DNA of 64,000 bases. Origin: Schlesneria paludicola DSM 18645 (GTDB lineage: Bacteria > Planctomycetota > Planctomycetia > Planctomycetales > Planctomycetaceae). Below the pieces are notes generated by a model that saw nothing but the letters and a program-made list of their open reading frames with translations, was not told the DNA's origin and ran no database searches. The stretch covers positions 1-64,000 of the forward strand of contig CAMCMU010000003.1 in the NCBI GenBank assembly GCA_945876035.1, read 5' to 3'. Positions within the stretch are counted from its first letter, which is position 1; every line of letters begins with the position of its first letter. The translations under genes and the position numbers were made by a program. Of the stretch, positions 17,586 to 29,674 are shown in pieces.

Positions 17586-19058
17586 ATGAGAAAGTCATTG
17601 GCGGTTGCTGTGGTTTGGATCGCCTTTGGCCCTGGCTTTGTGGCGTGTGGCGATACATTCACGGTCCGCGAGGATGATGGTCAGACGGTCACGATTGAAG
17701 CTCGGATGGTCGGCGAAGGGCGTGCGGGGATTGCGCTCGAACGATCTGATGGGCGTATTGAAGTTGTCCCACAGGGACAGATCCTCAATCGACATCCGGG
17801 GGCGGACCCATCGCCCAAGACCGGCGGCGAAATTCTGCAAGGCCTCGCCGAACGTTTCGGTACAGAAAACTTTCGCAGCTATTGTGAATCGCCTTATGCC
17901 ATCGGATTAATTCTCTCACAGCCGCTACCGAAACAGTACGAGCGTAGGGCAGACCTGTTTTTAAAAAAAGGGGCGGCATTTATGAAGACTGTTGAAAAGA
18001 CATTTGGACGATACGCGGACGACTTGAAGATCGGCATCAGCAATCCTCGTTATCCCCTTGTGATTCTGGTCTTTGAAACAGATGACGATTTCATGACCTA
18101 TGCTGCGAAGGAAACCGGCGGGAGTGGATTATCGTCCGGAAGGATTCTGGGGTTTTACAGTGGACTTTCGAATTACTTGGCCATTCGAATGAGTGAATGC
18201 CATACGTTTGAGACCCCGCTGCATGAGGCCATTCACCAACAAGTGTTCAATCGAGGCGTCTTGCAAAGATTGGCCCCCACTCCCGCATGGTTTAATGAGG
18301 GAATCGCGACTGGCTTTGAAGGGAACGGCGACAAAATAAACGGTGGACCGTTGCGGATCAGTCCGAGGTATTCCCAAGCGGCAAAAATGGCCCACAACGT
18401 CGACTGGGACGACGTTGTGGCCGACGACAAGGCTTTTCGAGGCGATGTTTTGGCGGGAGAAGCATACGCTCATGCTTGGTCTATTCATTGGTTTTTGGTC
18501 ACGAAATATAGAAGCCAATACGTGACGTATTTGGACGTCCTGCGACAGAAAACCCCGTTTGAAGAAGACGACGCGAAACGTCGGATCGCCGATTTTGAGA
18601 CCGCATTCGGAAAGTCTGTCGGACAGTTACAGGGAGAGTTCCCGCAGTGGCTTGAATCAGCCGCGAAAAAACAAAAAATTGCTTTGCTTGACACAAAACA
18701 ACCGGGTGACATTGTGACCCAATCCAACTTAGCGGAAGTCGAAATGAATGCTCAGAGTTCCGGCCTTGGCCCGATGGAATTCAGAGGCCGAATGAAAAAC
18801 ATCTCCCACATCCGGCCGATGTCATTCCACGTCACTGTCGAAACGGATGCGGGAACGTATGCGGAGTGGTTCCAACCGAATGTCCCACCGCTCAAGATCA
18901 TCCCACTCTCAAGACAATTGGCTCACAAGCGAATGCAGAATGGCCAGGGCGGACCGGCAACGACATTTCAAGTTCGAGTCCGTGCCGTGGTTCCGGACAG
19001 TGAGACTGGCCAAAAGTGGCAACGTGGCCTCCTTTCTGTCCCAATCTTCAGCGATTGA
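17586..19058 (+). CDS. Secreted DUF1570 protein, putative gluzincin-type metalloprotease
   Basis: A 490-residue exported protein with an N-terminal signal peptide (cleavage near residue 22). Residues ~24-68 resemble the small SHD1-like beta domain common in planctomycete secreted proteins (FTVREDDGQTVTIEARMVG...GRIEVVPQGQI). The DUF1570 region contains HEAIH at 213-217, which is the zincin HExxH pattern, followed by Glu238 in WFNEGIATGFEG, the spacing expected for a gluzincin zinc ligand. A C-terminal beta-rich part follows. Peptidase activity is inferred from these motifs only. It is a single-gene unit; the ribosome-binding site is weak. Confidence 0.82.
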   Translation: MRKSLAVAVVWIAFGPGFVACGDTFTVREDDGQTVTIEARMVGEGRAGIALERSDGRIEVVPQGQILNRHPGADPSPKTGGEILQGLAERFGTENFRSYCESPYAIGLILSQPLPKQYERRADLFLKKGAAFMKTVEKTFGRYADDLKIGISNPRYPLVILVFETDDDFMTYAAKETGGSGLSSGRILGFYSGLSNYLAIRMSECHTFETPLHEAIHQQVFNRGVLQRLAPTPAWFNEGIATGFEGNGDKINGGPLRISPRYSQAAKMAHNVDWDDVVADDKAFRGDVLAGEAYAHAWSIHWFLVTKYRSQYVTYLDVLRQKTPFEEDDAKRRIADFETAFGKSVGQLQGEFPQWLESAAKKQKIALLDTKQPGDIVTQSNLAEVEMNAQSSGLGPMEFRGRMKNISHIRPMSFHVTVETDAGTYAEWFQPNVPPLKIIPLSRQLAHKRMQNGQGGPATTFQVRVRAVVPDSETGQKWQRGLLSVPIFSD

Positions 19059-19876
19059 GCATTTGAAGTTTCGCACAGGCCCTCAATGAAATGAGGAGAC
19101 GGATGTAATCCCGAATTTTTTGGCCGAGCCTCCATCGCTGGAAGACGTCCTGTGCAACCGGCGGAATCCCTTTCAACACTGAGAATCCTCCAATCTTCGG
19201 ATCGACGGCCCGCGGTGGCTTGTCCATGTGTTGATTCCTAAGGCTGAGAAGATTACCGGTTTATCGAGCCGCCTCATTAAAAAATAGGGCCGAGGTCCCG
19301 CGGAACGGCTGACGTTAGGAATGTCGAATATGGATTGCGGCTCCGGGGGCGTTTTTCCCTCCCAGACAACCGTTGGCTCATCGGGACTCCGCCTTGAGGT
19401 CTTCCCGGAACGATCGCCTGAATTCGATCGCCCGCCATGGGCCTCGTTGAAACGCGATGCGGCGGACATCTTTCGTCGCGTTTTCGCAGAGGTTAACGAA
19501 AGCGGCCTGATGCCCCCCACCACACCGAATCACCCAGGTTCGCTGAACTCGCTGGCAAGATCTCTCGCACGTTTCACGACGTGGGCTGGCCATCAATCTC
19601 CGCAGCACACACCTCGTCAGTCGAGTCGAATGAATGTCACTCGTTGAAAATAGCACCACATCACGCATCGGTTTTTCGCCCCGCGCACGGTTTCCATTGT
19701 GTTTCATCGTATCGATCGTATTTTGTGGAGAGTTCGGCATTCGCAAGGAGTTGTGATTGTCGGTGTCGGCCTTTCCATTCAGCATCTGTTGTCTTAGATT
19801 TCGATAGTAGTCTGACGTTCTTGAATGACGAAGACATCCTAGCCTGTGCTTTTCCAACTTAAAAAGGATTGCCCCC
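19059..19876. other. 818-base intergenic region
   Basis: No convincing coding region on either strand; the open frames here are short or antisense to neighbours. A minus-strand sequence GACCTCGGCCCTATTTTTT (19297-19279) matches 18 of 19 bases of a plus-strand element at 4521-4539. The last bases hold the AAGGA ribosome-binding site of the MoxR gene (19864-19868). The length suggests a decayed gene or regulatory leader, but I cannot identify one. Confidence 0.4.
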
Positions 19877-20893
19877 TTGGCTGACAAGAAGCCGGACTTC
19901 GATGAGTTTCTCGAAAAATTCCGCAAACATCGCGAAGTGATGCTTGAGGAACTGCATAAGGTCATTATTGGCCAAGTCGATGTCATCGAGCAGATACTTG
20001 CCGCCATCTTCACGGGTGGCCACTGTCTGCTCGTTGGTGTTCCCGGACTCGCAAAGACTTTGATGGTTTCCACGATCTCACAAATTCTCGACGTGAATTT
20101 CAAACGAATTCAATTCACGCCGGATCTCATGCCTTCGGATATTACTGGCACCAACGTGCTCGATGAGAATGACGCCGGACGGCGCGAATTCCGATTTGTC
20201 GAAGGTCCTGTTTTTACAAACATTCTCTTGGCCGATGAGATCAATCGAACTCCTCCGAAAACGCAAGCCGCTCTGCTTCAGTCGATGCAAGAGCACGAAG
20301 TCACTGTCGGTCAAAAAACGTACCGTCTTCCAGAGCCATTTTTTGTGATCGCCACCCAGAACCCCATCGAGCAGGAGGGAACATATCCCCTCCCCGAGGC
20401 TCAACTGGATCGGTTCATGTTCAACGTGAAAGTGGATTATCCGAACCTGGCGGAAGAAGAAAAAATCTTGACGGCAGCGACGACTGGTGAACGAGTCGAA
20501 GTCCGAAAAGTTCTCTCCGCCAAGGCCATTCTGTATCTCCAAAAGCAGATCGATCTCGTGGAAGTGGGGCCACTCACGATCAATTACGTTGCCCGGTTGG
20601 TGCGAGCCACTCGTCCGAGTGACGAGGCGTCGCCAAAATTCATTCGTGAACTTGTCGATTGGGGCGCGGGTCCGCGTGCAGGAATGTTCCTCATTGCGGG
20701 AGGAAAGGCGATGGCCGCCATGGACGGACGGGCGGGCGTCTCACTGCAAGACATTCGCCGCGTCGCGATCCCTGTTCTGCGCCATCGCATCGCCACCAAC
20801 TTTCAGGCGCAAGCCGAGGGAATGTCGTCGGAGGCGGTGATTGCCCGGCTGCTGGATGAAATTCCAGAACCAAAAATTCCAAAATATGTGTGA
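19877..20893 (+). CDS. MoxR family AAA+ ATPase
   Basis: A 338-residue MoxR-type AAA+ ATPase, a chaperone-like family acting on metalloproteins and secreted or membrane complexes. Motifs: Walker A GVPGLAKT, Walker B LLADEINR, sensor 1 FFVIATQNPIEQEGTYPLPEAQLDRFMF, and a C-terminal lid. The start is TTG at 19877, eight bases after AAGGA, and gives the typical acidic/lysine-rich N terminus. MoxR genes are usually followed by DUF58, von Willebrand A and transglutaminase genes; here the next gene is convergent and unrelated, so the usual operon is absent. Confidence 0.93.
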   Translation: MADKKPDFDEFLEKFRKHREVMLEELHKVIIGQVDVIEQILAAIFTGGHCLLVGVPGLAKTLMVSTISQILDVNFKRIQFTPDLMPSDITGTNVLDENDAGRREFRFVEGPVFTNILLADEINRTPPKTQAALLQSMQEHEVTVGQKTYRLPEPFFVIATQNPIEQEGTYPLPEAQLDRFMFNVKVDYPNLAEEEKILTAATTGERVEVRKVLSAKAILYLQKQIDLVEVGPLTINYVARLVRATRPSDEASPKFIRELVDWGAGPRAGMFLIAGGKAMAAMDGRAGVSLQDIRRVAIPVLRHRIATNFQAQAEGMSSEAVIARLLDEIPEPKIPKYV

Positions 20894-20993
20894 TGTGCGA
20901 CGATCGATTGAGCCCCTCGAGACAGCGGCCCTACAAGGCCCACACCGACATTTTCCCAGCCACAAGCTCCTGTCTTCTCACGAGCTGAGACGG

Positions 20994-21575
20994 TCATCCA
21001 AACACGTCAGCTGTCAGATTGCTGCGCATGAATTCCATCCGGCGAACGTGCGATTCCTCAGCCAGAACCGGACTCAACTCCCCGATCGTGATTTCCGTTG
21101 GAAAATCGACCCAGCTTCGACAGCCTTCGAAATGGGGTGATTGCGGCATTCGCAAGAGCTCCGCTCGCTGATAGATTCGAGTCAGCAATACGAACAACCC
21201 AGGTCGCCGATAATGAAAGCGGTCGTGCACAGTCTGCTCGGACCAGACGTGAAGACCGCACAGACGGGACAGCAGTCTCTCCTCGTGTATTTCGATGACT
21301 TGTTCGACGACCGCATAGTTGCGGATCACCACTGAATCGGTGAGCGGGTCTTGTAATTTAACCTCGTTCAGCAGCGGTCGAGCGTCAGGGGCAACAACAT
21401 CCGATTCCTGGTGGAACTTCGTCGGGTACAGCCAGAACTCACGATGTTCGATCTGAAATCCTTCTTTTCCCTCGTGAATCCCTCCTTTGCGCAACAGAAG
21501 ACTTTGACGTCCGAGGTGGAGTGCTTGGCACACCACGGCCCATTCTTTCAATGCAAATCGGTTGGCAGATTTCAC
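20994..21575 (-). CDS. DUF1802 family protein
   Basis: A 193-residue protein matching the DUF1802 pattern: it opens with ALKEWAVVCQALHLGRQSLLLRKGGIHE and continues with FWLYPTKFHQ, a combination typical of this uncharacterised family found in cyanobacteria, deinococci and planctomycetes. No catalytic motif is known. The GTG at 21575 is chosen because GGAA sits 5 bases upstream and the conserved region begins a few residues later; the frame extends further upstream without protein-like character. It converges with the MoxR gene and has no obvious partner. Confidence 0.75.
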   Translation of the reverse strand: MKSANRFALKEWAVVCQALHLGRQSLLLRKGGIHEGKEGFQIEHREFWLYPTKFHQESDVVAPDARPLLNEVKLQDPLTDSVVIRNYAVVEQVIEIHEERLLSRLCGLHVWSEQTVHDRFHYRRPGLFVLLTRIYQRAELLRMPQSPHFEGCRSWVDFPTEITIGELSPVLAEESHVRRMEFMRSNLTADVFG

Positions 21576-22085
21576 AGGAATTCCGTTTGAATAGTGCCGT
21601 TGTATCGCTTCACGATTTTGACGCCAGAACCCGCGACAAGAGAGACGTTGGAAGTATCGCACCAAACAGCAATACGACACAACAGCACAGAAGGGCCGGC
21701 TCGCCGTCTGGGGTGTGGTTCTTTTTCATCAGAAGTCGCCTCTTTCTGTTCCAGACCAAAACATTCGACGTCCAACGGCGGTTCCTGCTGTGGGAAAACC
21801 CGAGCCGTCATGCCGACTCCGGCAAGTGCCGAGACCAGAACCAGGGAAGATCACCGATTCGATTCAATCCTGCCTCGGAAAGGCGGACGATCGATAGATG
21901 CCGACGTTCAATGGCAGCACAGGCCACACAGGCGAGGACGTCGCTGGCGGTCACTCTTCAGAGTGTCACTCCGAACGAGGCAAAATTCAGCAGAGACGTC
22001 AGCCAAGACCAATCGTGCCGACGTGACTCCCCCTCAAACGAGCTGACGGGTCAGGGCTCAGGCGGTCTCCGGCGTGACAACCCCG
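21576..22085. other. 510-base intergenic region downstream of uvrA
   Basis: Several short open frames exist on both strands but none shows protein-like composition or a supported start. A 6-bp CACTCT/AGAGTG hairpin lies near 21953-21966. Nothing else was recognised. Confidence 0.4.
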
Positions 22086-25000
22086 TCATACTATCCGCTG
22101 GCGGAGGAAGCTCTTCAACCCGGCAGCCGTAACCTGCCCGACGGTTGAAAATCGCACCTGCACCGTATCAAGGCCATTCTTGAATGCGGCGACTTCCTGC
22201 GACAGGCCAAAGCTGGCGATTTGGCCCAGTTGAACCGAACCGCTCGGAACATACAGGCTCAAGTCGACTCCGGCTGGGCGTTTTGTGACAATGCTCGCGA
22301 CGGGTTGCTTGTGGCGTGAGTAATTGACAACAATCTTCTGCGTCCAATCGACTTTGGCATCGGGCAGGAGTTCGTCCAGCAGTGACACCAATTTCTCGAG
22401 CACGGCCACGTCCCATTCGATCTGCCCCTGCAAGAAACCTTTTCGCATCAGATGCCACTTACGACCGAGTTTCTTCCACGGAGTGAGGTCTTCCAGATCG
22501 AATGCCTTGGGATTTGTGACCTCGAGAAATGATCGCTGCGCCTTAGCGAAGAAGGTTTCAAAAGCTGGTGTGTCCATGTCGCTGAACTGCAGCAGCACCA
22601 CGGTCACGTCTTCAAACGGCCCGTTCGCCGCCGGCCGGATACGGACCCGTGGTTGTCGATTATAGACGGGAATCTCATCGAGATCGTTGACTTCTTTTAA
22701 CTGTAGTTCTTCTGAAAGTGTTGCTTCCTCAAATGTTTTTTTTGCCACGCGGAACTTTAACGACAATAACCACTCATCGCCGGTATGAGCGTGCAGAAAC
22801 CAACCCGCCGTTTTCACTTTGCCGATCACTTCGATGGTACTGCGGTCGGCCCAGTTCGTCGGGGCGAAGTCGTCTGATGCTTCCAGCCGATCGATGACGT
22901 GAACCAGCATCCTACCGTTCCAGCGGCGCGGTTTGCCGTTGTTCGCCAGCCCCTCCGCTGTATGCCACTTGCGGCCGTCGACATCCCACGGCATTCTCGC
23001 ATCGCTGCCGATCGTCAGGGGATCCAGATCCCCTGACCTCTTTTTGCGAGCGTCCTCGGCATCGAATGATTCTCGTTCGCCATGTCGCCCCTCGGCCAGC
23101 ACGCGGGCGAGGATTTCGCCGGTGAGGGATCGATGCAGGGACTCAGAACGGGAAACAACTTCTGTGGCAAGTGACTTTCGCTGCGGGCTGCGCGTCGCGC
23201 GTTCCAGACTTTGTCTGGCGACGTTCTCCGGGGTCCCCTCGGCAACAATCCAACCTCCCTCAATCCCCGCTTGGGGCCCGAGGTCGATGATCCAATCCGC
23301 GGTCTTGATGACGTCGAGATTGTGTTCGATGACGACAACCGTGTTCCCTGAATCGACTAGACTGTTGAGGATCTTCAGCAACTTGCGAATGTCGTCGAAG
23401 TGCAGACCGGTGGTCGGTTCGTCGAGCAAATAGAGCGTCTTGCCCATCGAAGGCCTCGCCAATTCTGCGGCCAATTTCACACGCTGAGCCTCACCCCCGG
23501 AGAGCGTGGGCGCGGGCTGACCCAGAGTCAGGTAATCCAGTCCGATGGCGGCGAGGACACTCAGTGGGCCGCGGATCTTCGGTAGGTTGTCGAACAGTTC
23601 CAGAGCCTGACCGATCGACATGGCCAACACATCGGCGATGCTCTTACCACGGTACTGCACCGCCAGCGTCTCGACGTTGTACCGCTGACCTCGGCAGACA
23701 TCGCATTCCACCCATACATCGGGCAGAAAATGCATCTCGATCAGCTTCTGGCCGTTCCCCTCACACGCTTCACAACGCCCCCCCACACGGTTGAAGCTAA
23801 ATCGCGTCGAGTTATACCCACGGACTTTGGCGGCAGGCATCCGGGCAAACAGTTCGCGAATGTGCTCGAACACGCCGGTGTAGGTCGCTGGGTTCGATGC
23901 CGGTGTCGTCCCCAGCGATTGTTGATCGACTACAATCAGCTTATTCAGAAATTGCAGCCCGAGCAGTTCGTCATACGGCGCCGGTTGCGTCGAGGCACGA
24001 TGCAACTTCCTTGCCACCGCGCGCGCCAGCGTGTCCTCAATCAGCGAGCTCTTTCCTGAGCCACTCACGCCAGTAATCACCGTCAACGTTCCGAGTGGAA
24101 TCCGCAGATCGACATTCCGCAGGTTGTGCTGGCGGGCTCCGAGCAGTTCCAGCCAACCACCACCAGGGGGGACAACCACGACACTCGGTGCCTCGAGCGT
24201 GGAATGGGATATGGAACCTTTGGCGGTGGCTCTTTTTGTCTTTCGTTCTGCTTTTGGTTCCATCCTCCTCGTCACTGGTATCACAATCTCTTCGCGGCCG
24301 GAGAGGTACTTTCCGGTGAGCGACAGTTCGCTCTTGGACATCTCACGTGGTGTCCCCTGCGCGGTAATCGTGCCGCCGAATCGGCCGGCTCCAGGGCCGA
24401 AGTCGTACAGGCGATCGGCGGCCTGCAAGACCTCGCGGTCATGTTCCACCATGACGATCGTGTTGCCCAGATCTCGCAGTTTAGTGAGCGTCTTGAGCAG
24501 CCGTCCGTTGTCGCTCGGATGCAGTCCGATGGTCGGTTCGTCCAAGACGTACAAGACACCGGTCAGAGCGCGGCCGATCTGACCGGCAAGGCGGATGCGC
24601 TGTGTCTCACCTCCCGACAGCGTCGGCAGCGTGCGTGCCAACGTCAGGTAGTGCAGACCGACATCGACCAAGAACGACAATCGTCCGGTCGCCTCCTCGA
24701 GCAGGTCGCCCGCGATCTTCTGCTGCGACTTCGTCAGTGTGAGCCGGTTTAAGAACTCGAGGGCCTCGCGCAGCGGCAGGTCGCAGAGTTGGCGGATTGT
24801 CTTGTCACCGAGCTTCACCGCCGCCGCATCTGCGCGAACTCTGCTGCCGTGGCAGGACGAGCAGGGACAATCGCCGATCAAGCTAAACAACTTCATGCGA
24901 TATTCGTAAGAGAGGCTCGCCGCCTGTTCGATGGCGGGATAGAGGCCCTTATATTGAAAACGCAGCAGAGGGGAACTCGGACTACGGAGCGACGCACTGG

Positions 25001-28000
25001 CCGCTGCGGAAACCGACTTCTTGACTTTTCGTGGCGCATTCCGAGTCCCCAATCCCCCACCGTCCAACGAAATCCACACGGCTCCCGTCCCGAATAGCAC
25101 CGCGCGTTGCTGGGTCGGATCCAACTGAGAAAACGATACATCCAGCGGGATGTCACACTCTTTCGCCATTGCTGCCAGCATCCGCTGAAAGAGTGGCGAC
25201 GTGGCCGGATCCGGCCACGCCGTGACCGCTCCTTGTGACAAGGTACGTGTCTGATCCGAGACGAGTGCACCGAGGTTCGTTCCCTGCTGTGTCCCGATAC
25301 CCTCACAGGTTTCACACCAACCCAGCGGACTATTGAACGAGAAGTTGTGCGGCGCCAACTCCTCAAAACTACAACCACATTGTTCACACGAGCGGAAAAG
25401 ACTGAACGGATAAACCTTCCACTTCTTCTCCTCGCGTTCGTCATCGACGACGGCGACCCGGATCACTCCCTTGCCAAGATCGAATGCGAGCTCTACCGAC
25501 TCGGCCAGACGGGACCGAAGTGCAGAACTCGAGGATGCTGCGTCCGATGGACGGCCTGCTGAGTCCTCGCAATCCGCGGAGGTGATCGACGATACCGCGT
25601 TGCCGCTGGCCTTCCGTGCCCTGCTTTCCGCTCCGCGTTCCACGTTTTCCAACGTCACTCGATCGACGACGATCTCCACGTTGTGCTTGCGTTTGCGGTC
25701 AATCTCGGGGACTTGGTCCAAAGTCTGCGTCACACCGTTGATGCGGACTCGGCGGTAGCCTTGTTCTCGCAACCGCTCCCACAATTTTTCGTACTGCTGT
25801 CCGACGGTGACTTCCTGCGGGGCCAAGATCAGGAGGCGCGTCGGCGGCGCGGGCACCCGGGACACGGGGAGCGACACAGAGGCCCCCTTCCTGACCCTCT
25901 TTTTCTCAGCACCAATCACCAACCCTAACCCGTCTATTCCTCCCATCAGCTTATCGACCACAACATCCACCGTTTGCGACTGGACTGGTATTCCACAGTC
26001 GGGACAGTGCTGCGTTCCCAGCCGGGCGAATAGGATCCGTAAGTAGTCATAGATCTCCGTCACAGTTCCCACCGTGGACCGCGGCGTGTTGCCGACGTTT
26101 TTTTGCTCGATGGCGATCGACGGTTGCAGACCGTGAATGTGCTCGACCCTCGGCTTAGGCATCTGGCCGAGAAACTGACGGGCGTAGGACGACAGAGATT
26201 CGACGTAGCGGCGTTGTCCCTCGGCGTAGAGCGTGTCCATGGCCAGTGAACTCTTGCCGGAGCCGCTCGGTCCGCAGAAGACGCTCATCATGTCGCGTGG
26301 GATTTTCAGGTCGAGACGCTGCAAGTTGTGCTGAGATGCGCCACGCACCACGATTGATGTGTCGGCCCCATCGATGGTCGCGTTCAGAGCCAGCTGCGAC
26401 TGCCAGCGAGGGGCGGCAGACACGCTGCGGCGTGATTTTTTTCGATTCGTACGTTCCGCTCCGGATGCCAAGCCCAGCACCCTTGCCAACGCCTGCCCTG
26501 TGTACGAATCCTCACACGTCAGAATCTCTTCGGGAGTCCCCGTCGCGAGGATGCGGCCGCCGCCCGAGCCACCTTCTGGACCGATGTCGATCACCCAGTC
26601 GGCTGTCTTAATCACGTCGAGATTGTGTTCCACGACGATCACTGTGTTCCCCGCATGGACAAAACCGTGCAGCACCCGCAACAGATGCTCGATGTCGACA
26701 AAGTGTAGTCCCGTGGTCGGCTCGTCGAGGATGTAAACCGTTTTGCCTGTCGAACGCTTGCTCAATTCCTTCGCCAGCTTGACGCGTTGGGCTTCTCCGC
26801 CCGAGAGCGTCGGCGAGGGTTGCCCCAGCTTGAGGTAGTCCAGACCCACGTCATGCAGCGTCTGAATCGACCGCTTCAGTTTCGGATGATTCTCAAAATG
26901 ATCGAGCGCCTGCTGCACGTCCATGTTCAGCACATCCGTGATATTCTTTCCCTTAAAGCGGACTTCGAGTGTCTCCTTGTTAAATCTTTTTCCCTGACAG
27001 ACGGGACAGGTAACCCAGATATCGGCGAGAAAATCCATCTCCAGTTTGTTCGAGCCATTTCCTTCGCACGCCTCGCATCGTCCGCCTGGCACGTTAAATG
27101 AGAAGCGTCCTGGTTTGAAGCCGCGGACCTTCGATTCTGGAAGCTGTGTGTAAAGGTCTCGGATCAGATCGGCAAGCTTGACATAAGTTGCCGGGTTCGA
27201 GCGAGGTGTCCGGCCGATCGGACTTTGGTCGATGTCAATGGCCTTGTCGATATGCTCCAGCCCAGTGATCTTGGTGTGCGCACCCGGGTTGCCCAAGCCT
27301 GCGTTGACATCACGGTTGAGGACTTCCCAGAGGATGTCGTTCACCAGTGAACTCTTGCCCGAGCCGCTGACTCCGGTGACACAGATAAACTTTCCCAGCG
27401 GGAAGCTGGCGGAAACGTCTTTCAGATTGTGATGCGTCGCACCGTGAATCTCGATCGAATGCCCACTTCCCACGCGACGTTCCTGCGGAATCGCGATCGT
27501 TCGACTGCCCGACAAGAACGCGCCGGTGAGACTTCGTACGGACTTCATCACATCCGCGACCGAGCCTTCAACGACGACCTCGCCCCCGCGAACTCCCGGC
27601 CCGGGCCCAAAGTCAACGATGTGATCGGCGGCTCTCATTGTCTCTTCGTCATGCTCAACCACGATGACTGTGTTCCCCTGATCTCGCAAATCTTTGAGGC
27701 TGTCGAGCAACATGACGTTGTCGCGCGGATGCAACCCAATCGAAGGCTCGTCGAGAATGTAGACCACTCCCACCAGACCGCAGCCAATCTGCCCGGCCAG
27801 TTTGATCCGCTGGCTCTCGCCACCAGAGAGCGTCGGCGCAGTCCGGTCCAGCGTCAGGTAATCCAGCCCACACCGCAACAGAAAACCGAGCCGACCGCGG
27901 ATCTCTTTCAAGACCTCCGCCGCGATCAACTGCCCCGTGTCGGACAGCTCCAGTGCTCCAAAGAACTCCCACGCATCAAGAGTGCTCAGCTGGCAAACCT

Positions 28001-29585
28001 CCGGCAGCGACAGCACCGATCGCGGCACAGGGACCGCCACATCCACAGAACGGCTGGAACGCGTCTTTGGCTTTGGCGGCACAGATTCCGTTCCGAGTTC
28101 CTTGATCTTCGAGGTGATCTTGTAACTTGCCGCCTGCACGTTCAACCGGCTGCCACCGCACGTGGAACAGCCCGCTTCACACATGTACTTTTCGAGTTGC
28201 ATACGGCGCATCGGGTTTCGCGTCTTGCGGTACTCGTCGAGTAATTCAGGAATGAATCCGGCATACCTGCCACCTCGTTTCCACATCCCGCGGCCCTGCC
28301 GAAACGCAAACGTAATGTTCTTTTGTCCCAGTCCGTACAAGAAGAGTTGCTTCGCGGCATCCGGCAATCCGGACCACCTCGTCTTGAAGAACGAGTCCTC
28401 GCTCATCCCCAATTCGATTTCAATGGCACGACCGACTCCTTTGAGAATGCTCTTCCGCCACTTGCCAATCGAACGAAAATTACCCAAAACGGTGATGGCC
28501 CCCTTGGCGATCGTCAGCGAATCGTCAGGGACCAGCCGCTCGATCTTGAAATCGAACCGAACGCCCAGCCCCGTACAGTCGCCACACATTCCCTGCGGAC
28601 TATTGAAGCTGAAGAGTTGCGGCGAGGGTTGCTCGTAGCTGATGCCACAGGCTAGGCAGGCGTAGTCGCAGGAGTAGAGCTGATCGATAGTTGAAGGCTG
28701 AAGTGTGCAGGGCAGAGGAGCGTTATCTGCCGACGTAACACTGGTCGGCAGAGTCGACGCCCCCCGCGTTTTCGGCGTCCGCCTTCGGAGCATCTGATGC
28801 CTCGAAGTCTTGACATCGGCGGCACCCCTGACCTCTCCGTCGAGCATCACGTCTGGACCATCTACCGCTTCGATCGAGATCAACAGCTTTCCCTTGGCCA
28901 AGTTCAACGCGGCCTCAATCGCCTCTGCCACTCGCCCGCGTGGCGTCTGTCCGGCAACAAGGCGGTCGATGACGACATCGATCGTGTGTTTCATCTGCTT
29001 GTCGAGCTTCAGGTCCTCTGTCAGTTGTACGAGGGTTCCATCAACTCTGGCGCGCAAGAATCCGCGTTTCAACAGATCGTCGAACAGGTCTTTATACTCA
29101 CCCTTCTGACGTTGGATTAGCGGTGCGAGGACCTGAAACTTTGTCCCTTGGGGCAGACGCAGGACGCTATCGAGAATGTGCTCTCGAGTTTGCGCAGTAA
29201 TCGGTTGGCCGCATTGATAGCAACTCGGAGTACCGACGCGAGCGAAGAGGACTCGCAGGTAATCGTAGATCTCCGTGATCGTCCCCACTGTGGAACGCGG
29301 GTTCCGGCCGCTCGACTTCTGCTGAATCGCGATCGACGGTGCCAAGCCTGTGATCGAATCAACGTCGGGCTTGGGCATTTGACCCAAAAACTGACGAGCA
29401 TACGACGAGAGGGACTCGACGTAGCGTCGCTGTCCTTCCGCGTAGAGCGTATCAAACGCAAGGCTACTCTTTCCTGAACCACTGACACCCGTCATCACGA
29501 TCAATTGGCCGCGAGGAAGTGTCACAGAAACGTCGCGCAGGTTATGTTCTCGAGCACCACGAATGATGATATTTAGGGAGGGCAT
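22086..29585 (-). CDS. uvrA: Double-length excinuclease UvrA (tandem UvrA fusion) with C-terminal extension
   Basis: A 2499-residue protein made of two complete UvrA units plus an extra C-terminal region. UvrA finds DNA damage for nucleotide excision repair and normally works as a dimer of ~940-residue chains. Unit 1 spans about 1-1040 and unit 2 about 1075-2100; both contain the UvrB-interaction region ([24 protein letters not shown]). Walker A motifs fall near 33, 738, 1105 and 1838, and each ATPase has LSGGE and LDEP signatures. Zinc Cys pairs are kept (CYQCG, CEACEG...CPVCQG in unit 1). The last ~400 residues are not UvrA and contain two related modules (from ~2199 and ~2369). Tandem UvrA is known from chlamydiae and other PVC bacteria. 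No uvrB or uvrC is adjacent. Confidence 0.95.
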   Translation of the reverse strand: MPSLNIIIRGAREHNLRDVSVTLPRGQLIVMTGVSGSGKSSLAFDTLYAEGQRRYVESLSSYARQFLGQMPKPDVDSITGLAPSIAIQQKSSGRNPRSTVGTITEIYDYLRVLFARVGTPSCYQCGQPITAQTREHILDSVLRLPQGTKFQVLAPLIQRQKGEYKDLFDDLLKRGFLRARVDGTLVQLTEDLKLDKQMKHTIDVVIDRLVAGQTPRGRVAEAIEAALNLAKGKLLISIEAVDGPDVMLDGEVRGAADVKTSRHQMLRRRTPKTRGASTLPTSVTSADNAPLPCTLQPSTIDQLYSCDYACLACGISYEQPSPQLFSFNSPQGMCGDCTGLGVRFDFKIERLVPDDSLTIAKGAITVLGNFRSIGKWRKSILKGVGRAIEIELGMSEDSFFKTRWSGLPDAAKQLFLYGLGQKNITFAFRQGRGMWKRGGRYAGFIPELLDEYRKTRNPMRRMQLEKYMCEAGCSTCGGSRLNVQAASYKITSKIKELGTESVPPKPKTRSSRSVDVAVPVPRSVLSLPEVCQLSTLDAWEFFGALELSDTGQLIAAEVLKEIRGRLGFLLRCGLDYLTLDRTAPTLSGGESQRIKLAGQIGCGLVGVVYILDEPSIGLHPRDNVMLLDSLKDLRDQGNTVIVVEHDEETMRAADHIVDFGPGPGVRGGEVVVEGSVADVMKSVRSLTGAFLSGSRTIAIPQERRVGSGHSIEIHGATHHNLKDVSASFPLGKFICVTGVSGSGKSSLVNDILWEVLNRDVNAGLGNPGAHTKITGLEHIDKAIDIDQSPIGRTPRSNPATYVKLADLIRDLYTQLPESKVRGFKPGRFSFNVPGGRCEACEGNGSNKLEMDFLADIWVTCPVCQGKRFNKETLEVRFKGKNITDVLNMDVQQALDHFENHPKLKRSIQTLHDVGLDYLKLGQPSPTLSGGEAQRVKLAKELSKRSTGKTVYILDEPTTGLHFVDIEHLLRVLHGFVHAGNTVIVVEHNLDVIKTADWVIDIGPEGGSGGGRILATGTPEEILTCEDSYTGQALARVLGLASGAERTNRKKSRRSVSAAPRWQSQLALNATIDGADTSIVVRGASQHNLQRLDLKIPRDMMSVFCGPSGSGKSSLAMDTLYAEGQRRYVESLSSYARQFLGQMPKPRVEHIHGLQPSIAIEQKNVGNTPRSTVGTVTEIYDYLRILFARLGTQHCPDCGIPVQSQTVDVVVDKLMGGIDGLGLVIGAEKKRVRKGASVSLPVSRVPAPPTRLLILAPQEVTVGQQYEKLWERLREQGYRRVRINGVTQTLDQVPEIDRKRKHNVEIVVDRVTLENVERGAESRARKASGNAVSSITSADCEDSAGRPSDAASSSSALRSRLAESVELAFDLGKGVIRVAVVDDEREEKKWKVYPFSLFRSCEQCGCSFEELAPHNFSFNSPLGWCETCEGIGTQQGTNLGALVSDQTRTLSQGAVTAWPDPATSPLFQRMLAAMAKECDIPLDVSFSQLDPTQQRAVLFGTGAVWISLDGGGLGTRNAPRKVKKSVSAAASASLRSPSSPLLRFQYKGLYPAIEQAASLSYEYRMKLFSLIGDCPCSSCHGSRVRADAAAVKLGDKTIRQLCDLPLREALEFLNRLTLTKSQQKIAGDLLEEATGRLSFLVDVGLHYLTLARTLPTLSGGETQRIRLAGQIGRALTGVLYVLDEPTIGLHPSDNGRLLKTLTKLRDLGNTIVMVEHDREVLQAADRLYDFGPGAGRFGGTITAQGTPREMSKSELSLTGKYLSGREEIVIPVTRRMEPKAERKTKRATAKGSISHSTLEAPSVVVVPPGGGWLELLGARQHNLRNVDLRIPLGTLTVITGVSGSGKSSLIEDTLARAVARKLHRASTQPAPYDELLGLQFLNKLIVVDQQSLGTTPASNPATYTGVFEHIRELFARMPAAKVRGYNSTRFSFNRVGGRCEACEGNGQKLIEMHFLPDVWVECDVCRGQRYNVETLAVQYRGKSIADVLAMSIGQALELFDNLPKIRGPLSVLAAIGLDYLTLGQPAPTLSGGEAQRVKLAAELARPSMGKTLYLLDEPTTGLHFDDIRKLLKILNSLVDSGNTVVVIEHNLDVIKTADWIIDLGPQAGIEGGWIVAEGTPENVARQSLERATRSPQRKSLATEVVSRSESLHRSLTGEILARVLAEGRHGERESFDAEDARKKRSGDLDPLTIGSDARMPWDVDGRKWHTAEGLANNGKPRRWNGRMLVHVIDRLEASDDFAPTNWADRSTIEVIGKVKTAGWFLHAHTGDEWLLSLKFRVAKKTFEEATLSEELQLKEVNDLDEIPVYNRQPRVRIRPAANGPFEDVTVVLLQFSDMDTPAFETFFAKAQRSFLEVTNPKAFDLEDLTPWKKLGRKWHLMRKGFLQGQIEWDVAVLEKLVSLLDELLPDAKVDWTQKIVVNYSRHKQPVASIVTKRPAGVDLSLYVPSGSVQLGQIASFGLSQEVAAFKNGLDTVQVRFSTVGQVTAAGLKSFLRQRIV

Positions 29586-29674
29586 GGGAAATGGAACACT
29601 CGATCAAAGAGGGACTGAAAACTAGGCTCGCAATTCGCATGGGAATGACATAGGTTGCTGGAGTATAGAATGCC

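Noticed and set aside
19378-20103. 241-codon minus-strand frame reaching into the MoxR gene
   Set aside because: Antisense to the MoxR start region, Cys/Arg/Ser-rich, no motif; treated as a shadow.
21572-21811. 79-codon minus-strand frame upstream of the DUF1802 gene, with hydrophobic codons just before its ATG
   Set aside because: The hydrophobic stretch has no start codon before the upstream stop, so no intact signal peptide can be made; possibly a decayed gene but unsupported.
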